Made by a program: the position numbers and the translations under genes. A DNA stretch of 64,000 nt from Spinactinospora alkalitolerans (GTDB lineage Bacteria; Actinomycetota; Actinomycetes; Streptosporangiales; Streptosporangiaceae): NCBI RefSeq assembly GCF_013408795.1, contig NZ_JACCCC010000001.1:5146001-5210000 (forward strand). Reading direction: 5' to 3'. The number at the start of each line of letters is the position of its first letter. Positions within the stretch are counted from its first letter, which is position 1. This document shows, in pieces, positions 62,037-64,000 of the stretch. Under the pieces are notes generated by a model that was given only the letters and a program-made list of their open reading frames with translations, was not told where the DNA came from and ran no database searches.

Positions 62037-64000
62037 CTACTCGGCGTCGGTCTCCCATTCCGTCGGCTCTTCGGTGGGGCGGTCCTCCTCCGACGGGGAC
62101 GCCTCCTCCTGCTCGGGCCGGTGCCACGGGTTGCCCTCGACCTCGGGGACCAGTTCGCCGAAGGTGACCCAGTGCATGCACACGTCGGCCTCCTGGGTCT
62201 GGACCAGGAGCTGGGTGCCGGCGCCGCCGACCGGGACGAACCAGGAGGCGCCGTCCGGGGCGGCGGGCAGCGTGGTGGGCACCCAGGCGTCGCCGACCAC
62301 CAGGGCCGCCTGCGTCTCGACCTCGGAGGTGTAGGCGATCCCCGCGACCAGGCTCGGCCCGCCCAGCGATTCGACCGGCCACATCGCCTGGCCGCCGAAG
62401 GTGGCGATGCACTCCTCGCCCTCGGGCGGGCCGAAGAAGGCGCTGTCGGGTGCGGGCCTGGCGTTGACCAGGTAGCCGGCGTCGTTGAACACCAGCGGGG
62501 CCTTGGACGGCTGCGGCGCGGCGATCCGCTCGGCGACGCCCTCCCCCGCCAGCGGGCTGAGCACATGGGAGCTGAGCCGCCGCGAGCCGTTCCAGGGCAG
62601 CACGATGTCGGCGGGCACCGGGCGCGGGTAGATCCCGGCCTCCTCCGGCACGGCCTGCATCGACATCCGCACGGTGTCCAGGTACCAGCGCACCCGGTCG
62701 CCGGAGAGGGTGTCGGCGTAGGTGTACATCGAGTAGCTCGCCGCCGCGAGGAAGCCCGCCGTGCCCAGCGCCACCACGTCGCGCACCCGCCCTGGGTCGG
62801 GCCTGCGCCGGTACACGCCGTCGCCCTCCTCTTCGGCGGACATGAAGGCGAAGGCGAGGCAGAGCGCGAAGACCAGCGCGGCGTCGGCCACGTAGCGCGG
62901 GTCGTAGCCCACGAGCTCCTGGTAGCGCCCGCGCGCGATCAGCGTCGGAACGATGTCGACGCACACCAGGTAGCCGGCGAGAAGTGCCCAGGCGCGCCAG
63001 GCGCGGCGCCGGAACAGCAGGCTCAGCACGACCAGCAGCCCCAGCACCGCCCACGCGACCGCGAGCACGACCCGGTCCGGCTCCAGCAGCCCCCCGGCCG
63101 GGGTGACCGGGCCCCACTGGATCGGCCCGCCGACGGCGCCGACGGGGAACGTCTCCCCCAGCAGCCGGCCGGCCATGCTCACCGAGACGTCGAACTCGGG
63201 CGCGCCGGCGCCTTCCCCGTCCGCGCTGTCCTGCTTGGACAGGTACAGCAGCCCGTGGCCGACCGACAGCGCAGCCATGCCCACCCAGAACCACAGCCGG
63301 TTCTCCAGCGCCGTGACGACGACCCGCGGGAACCGGCCCCGCGTGAGGAACGCGGCCGCGACCGCGAACAGCAGCGGAGGCAGGAACATCGCCTTGACCG
63401 AGAACGACATGCCGAGCACCACGGCGCCCGCGGCCATCCAGGCGAACCTGGGCTCCCCGGTGCGCAGGTGGCGCACCGTCCACAGCAGCGCCAGCGCGGT
63501 GGCGAGCTGGAACGGCACGGCGTTGAGCGCGGCCGACCACCAGGTGAGCACCGGCAGCGTGAGCGGAGCGTAGACGTAGACCACCAGCGGCGCCAGGACG
63601 GCCCAGCGCCGCCCGAAGACCACCCACAGCAGCCGGAAGACCGCCACCGAGGCGCCGCCCTGGAACGCCAGCATGACGCCGGCGGTCAGCGCCCAGTTGT
63701 AGGGCGCGATCGCGGTCTGGACGTAGACCAGCAGCATCGCGCCGGGCATCAGGTGGCCCTTGTGCAGGTCGGTCAGGTAGTCGAAGGTGAGGGTGGATGA
63801 CGCCGCGCGCGCCACGAACAGGAAGTCGTCCTCGACGAAGTAGGCCGAGCGCAGCACCCAGCCCTTGAGGACCAGCGAGGCCACGATGAGCAGGCCGCCC
63901 AGCAGCACCAGGCGGTCCCGGCCGATCTCGGGCCACCACAGCGTCGGCGGCGCCCCCCGCTCCGGCGGCCGCCCCTCCTCCTCGGAGCGCTCCGGCTTGA
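62037..64000 (-). CDS. polytopic membrane protein, GT-C-like, 5' end beyond window
   Basis: More than 650 residues, incomplete at the N-terminus: the frame stays open to the right edge and reads a hydrophilic lead-in ending WWPEIGRDRLVLLGG before the first helix. About ten membrane helices follow, with YFVEDDFLFVARAAS in the first outer loop; acidic residues there are typical of GT-C glycosyltransferases such as arabinosyl- and mannosyltransferases. The C-terminal ~180 residues form an extracytoplasmic domain ending in an acidic Glu/Pro-rich tail. A lipid-phospho-sugar-dependent transferase is plausible next to the dpr operon, but the family is not certain. It ends 16 bp from the convergent acyltransferase. 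Confidence 0.72.
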   Translation of the reverse strand, partial: KPERSEEEGRPPERGAPPTLWWPEIGRDRLVLLGGLLIVASLVLKGWVLRSAYFVEDDFLFVARAASSTLTFDYLTDLHKGHLMPGAMLLVYVQTAIAPYNWALTAGVMLAFQGGASVAVFRLLWVVFGRRWAVLAPLVVYVYAPLTLPVLTWWSAALNAVPFQLATALALLWTVRHLRTGEPRFAWMAAGAVVLGMSFSVKAMFLPPLLFAVAAAFLTRGRFPRVVVTALENRLWFWVGMAALSVGHGLLYLSKQDSADGEGAGAPEFDVSVSMAGRLLGETFPVGAVGGPIQWGPVTPAGGLLEPDRVVLAVAWAVLGLLVVLSLLFRRRAWRAWALLAGYLVCVDIVPTLIARGRYQELVGYDPRYVADAALVFALCLAFAFMSAEEEGDGVYRRRPDPGRVRDVVALGTAGFLAAASYSMYTYADTLSGDRVRWYLDTVRMSMQAVPEEAGIYPRPVPADIVLPWNGSRRLSSHVLSPLAGEGVAERIAAPQPSKAPLVFNDAGYLVNARPAPDSAFFGPPEGEECIATFGGQAMWPVESLGGPSLVAGIAYTSEVETQAALVVGDAWVPTTLPAAPDGASWFVPVGGAGTQLLVQTQEADVCMHWVTFGELVPEVEGNPWHRPEQEEASPSEEDRPTEEPTEWETDAE

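Overview
The window is about 64 kb of very GC-rich DNA with dense coding on both strands. It lacks rRNA, tRNA, CRISPR arrays, insertion sequences and phage genes as far as I can see. The gene content is actinobacterial: a conservon (cvnABCD), a GuaB1-type IMPDH/GMP reductase with CBS domains, a DprE1/DprE2/UbiA decaprenyl-phospho-arabinose set, a mycothiol-dependent isomerase relative, SCO6745/SalK-like and F420/flavin LLM proteins, and many GTG starts. Several genes look leaderless, with a TANNNT box 6-7 nt before the start codon. The style fits a Nocardiopsaceae/Streptosporangiales-type actinomycete; I cannot fix the genus from sequence alone.

Layout. (1) 0.2-3.4 kb: a fructose-type regulator-kinase pair (DeoR then 1-phosphofructokinase, no PTS permease), a second DeoR gene and the decayed C-terminus of a third. 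(2) 3.8-7.3 kb: an acyl-CoA-ligase-like protein that has lost its P-loop and C-terminal domain, an ADP-ribosylglycohydrolase and a small orphan protein. (3) 7.4-17.5 kb: acyl/ester metabolism, comprising a carboxylesterase, a SalK-like protein, a PP2C-like phosphatase, an enoyl-CoA hydratase relative, a phosphotriesterase-like hydrolase, a single-chain biotin-dependent acyl-CoA carboxylase and a quinone oxidoreductase. Three promoter regions here share one palindrome, which suggests a TetR-type regulon whose regulator is not in the window.

(4) 17.8-32.7 kb: a frameshifted LLM oxidoreductase, an APH(6)-like kinase, a degenerate CbiX-like protein, then a co-directional series of three glycosyltransferases, an MsbA-type ABC exporter and two APH-fold kinases (21.9-30.1 kb). 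A mycothiol-dependent isomerase relative, an AadA-like nucleotidyltransferase and a SnoaL-like protein follow. The glycosyltransferase/exporter/kinase series is the best candidate for an undescribed system. (5) 32.8-50.6 kb: mostly housekeeping or solitary genes (peptide deformylase, secreted coiled-coil wall protein, MFS pump, hydrolases, CPBP protease, EF-G-like GTPase, IMPase-like, PLP enzyme, M48 protease, M20 amidohydrolase with a long disordered tail, acyltransferase, CDP-alcohol phosphotransferase, GuaB1, DUF3592).

(6) 51.0-56.0 kb: a complete conservon followed by an MpaB/Lcp-type oxygenase. (7) 56.3-64 kb: a minus-strand operon DUF3068-ubiA-dprE1-dprE2 for decaprenyl-phospho-arabinose, flanked by an acyltransferase-3 protein and a polytopic membrane protein that runs off the right edge. 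The DprE1 carries Ala where mycobacterial DprE1 has the benzothiazinone-target Cys. Two diverged inverted copies of a ~110-bp intergenic repeat lie at 17.6 and 56.0 kb.
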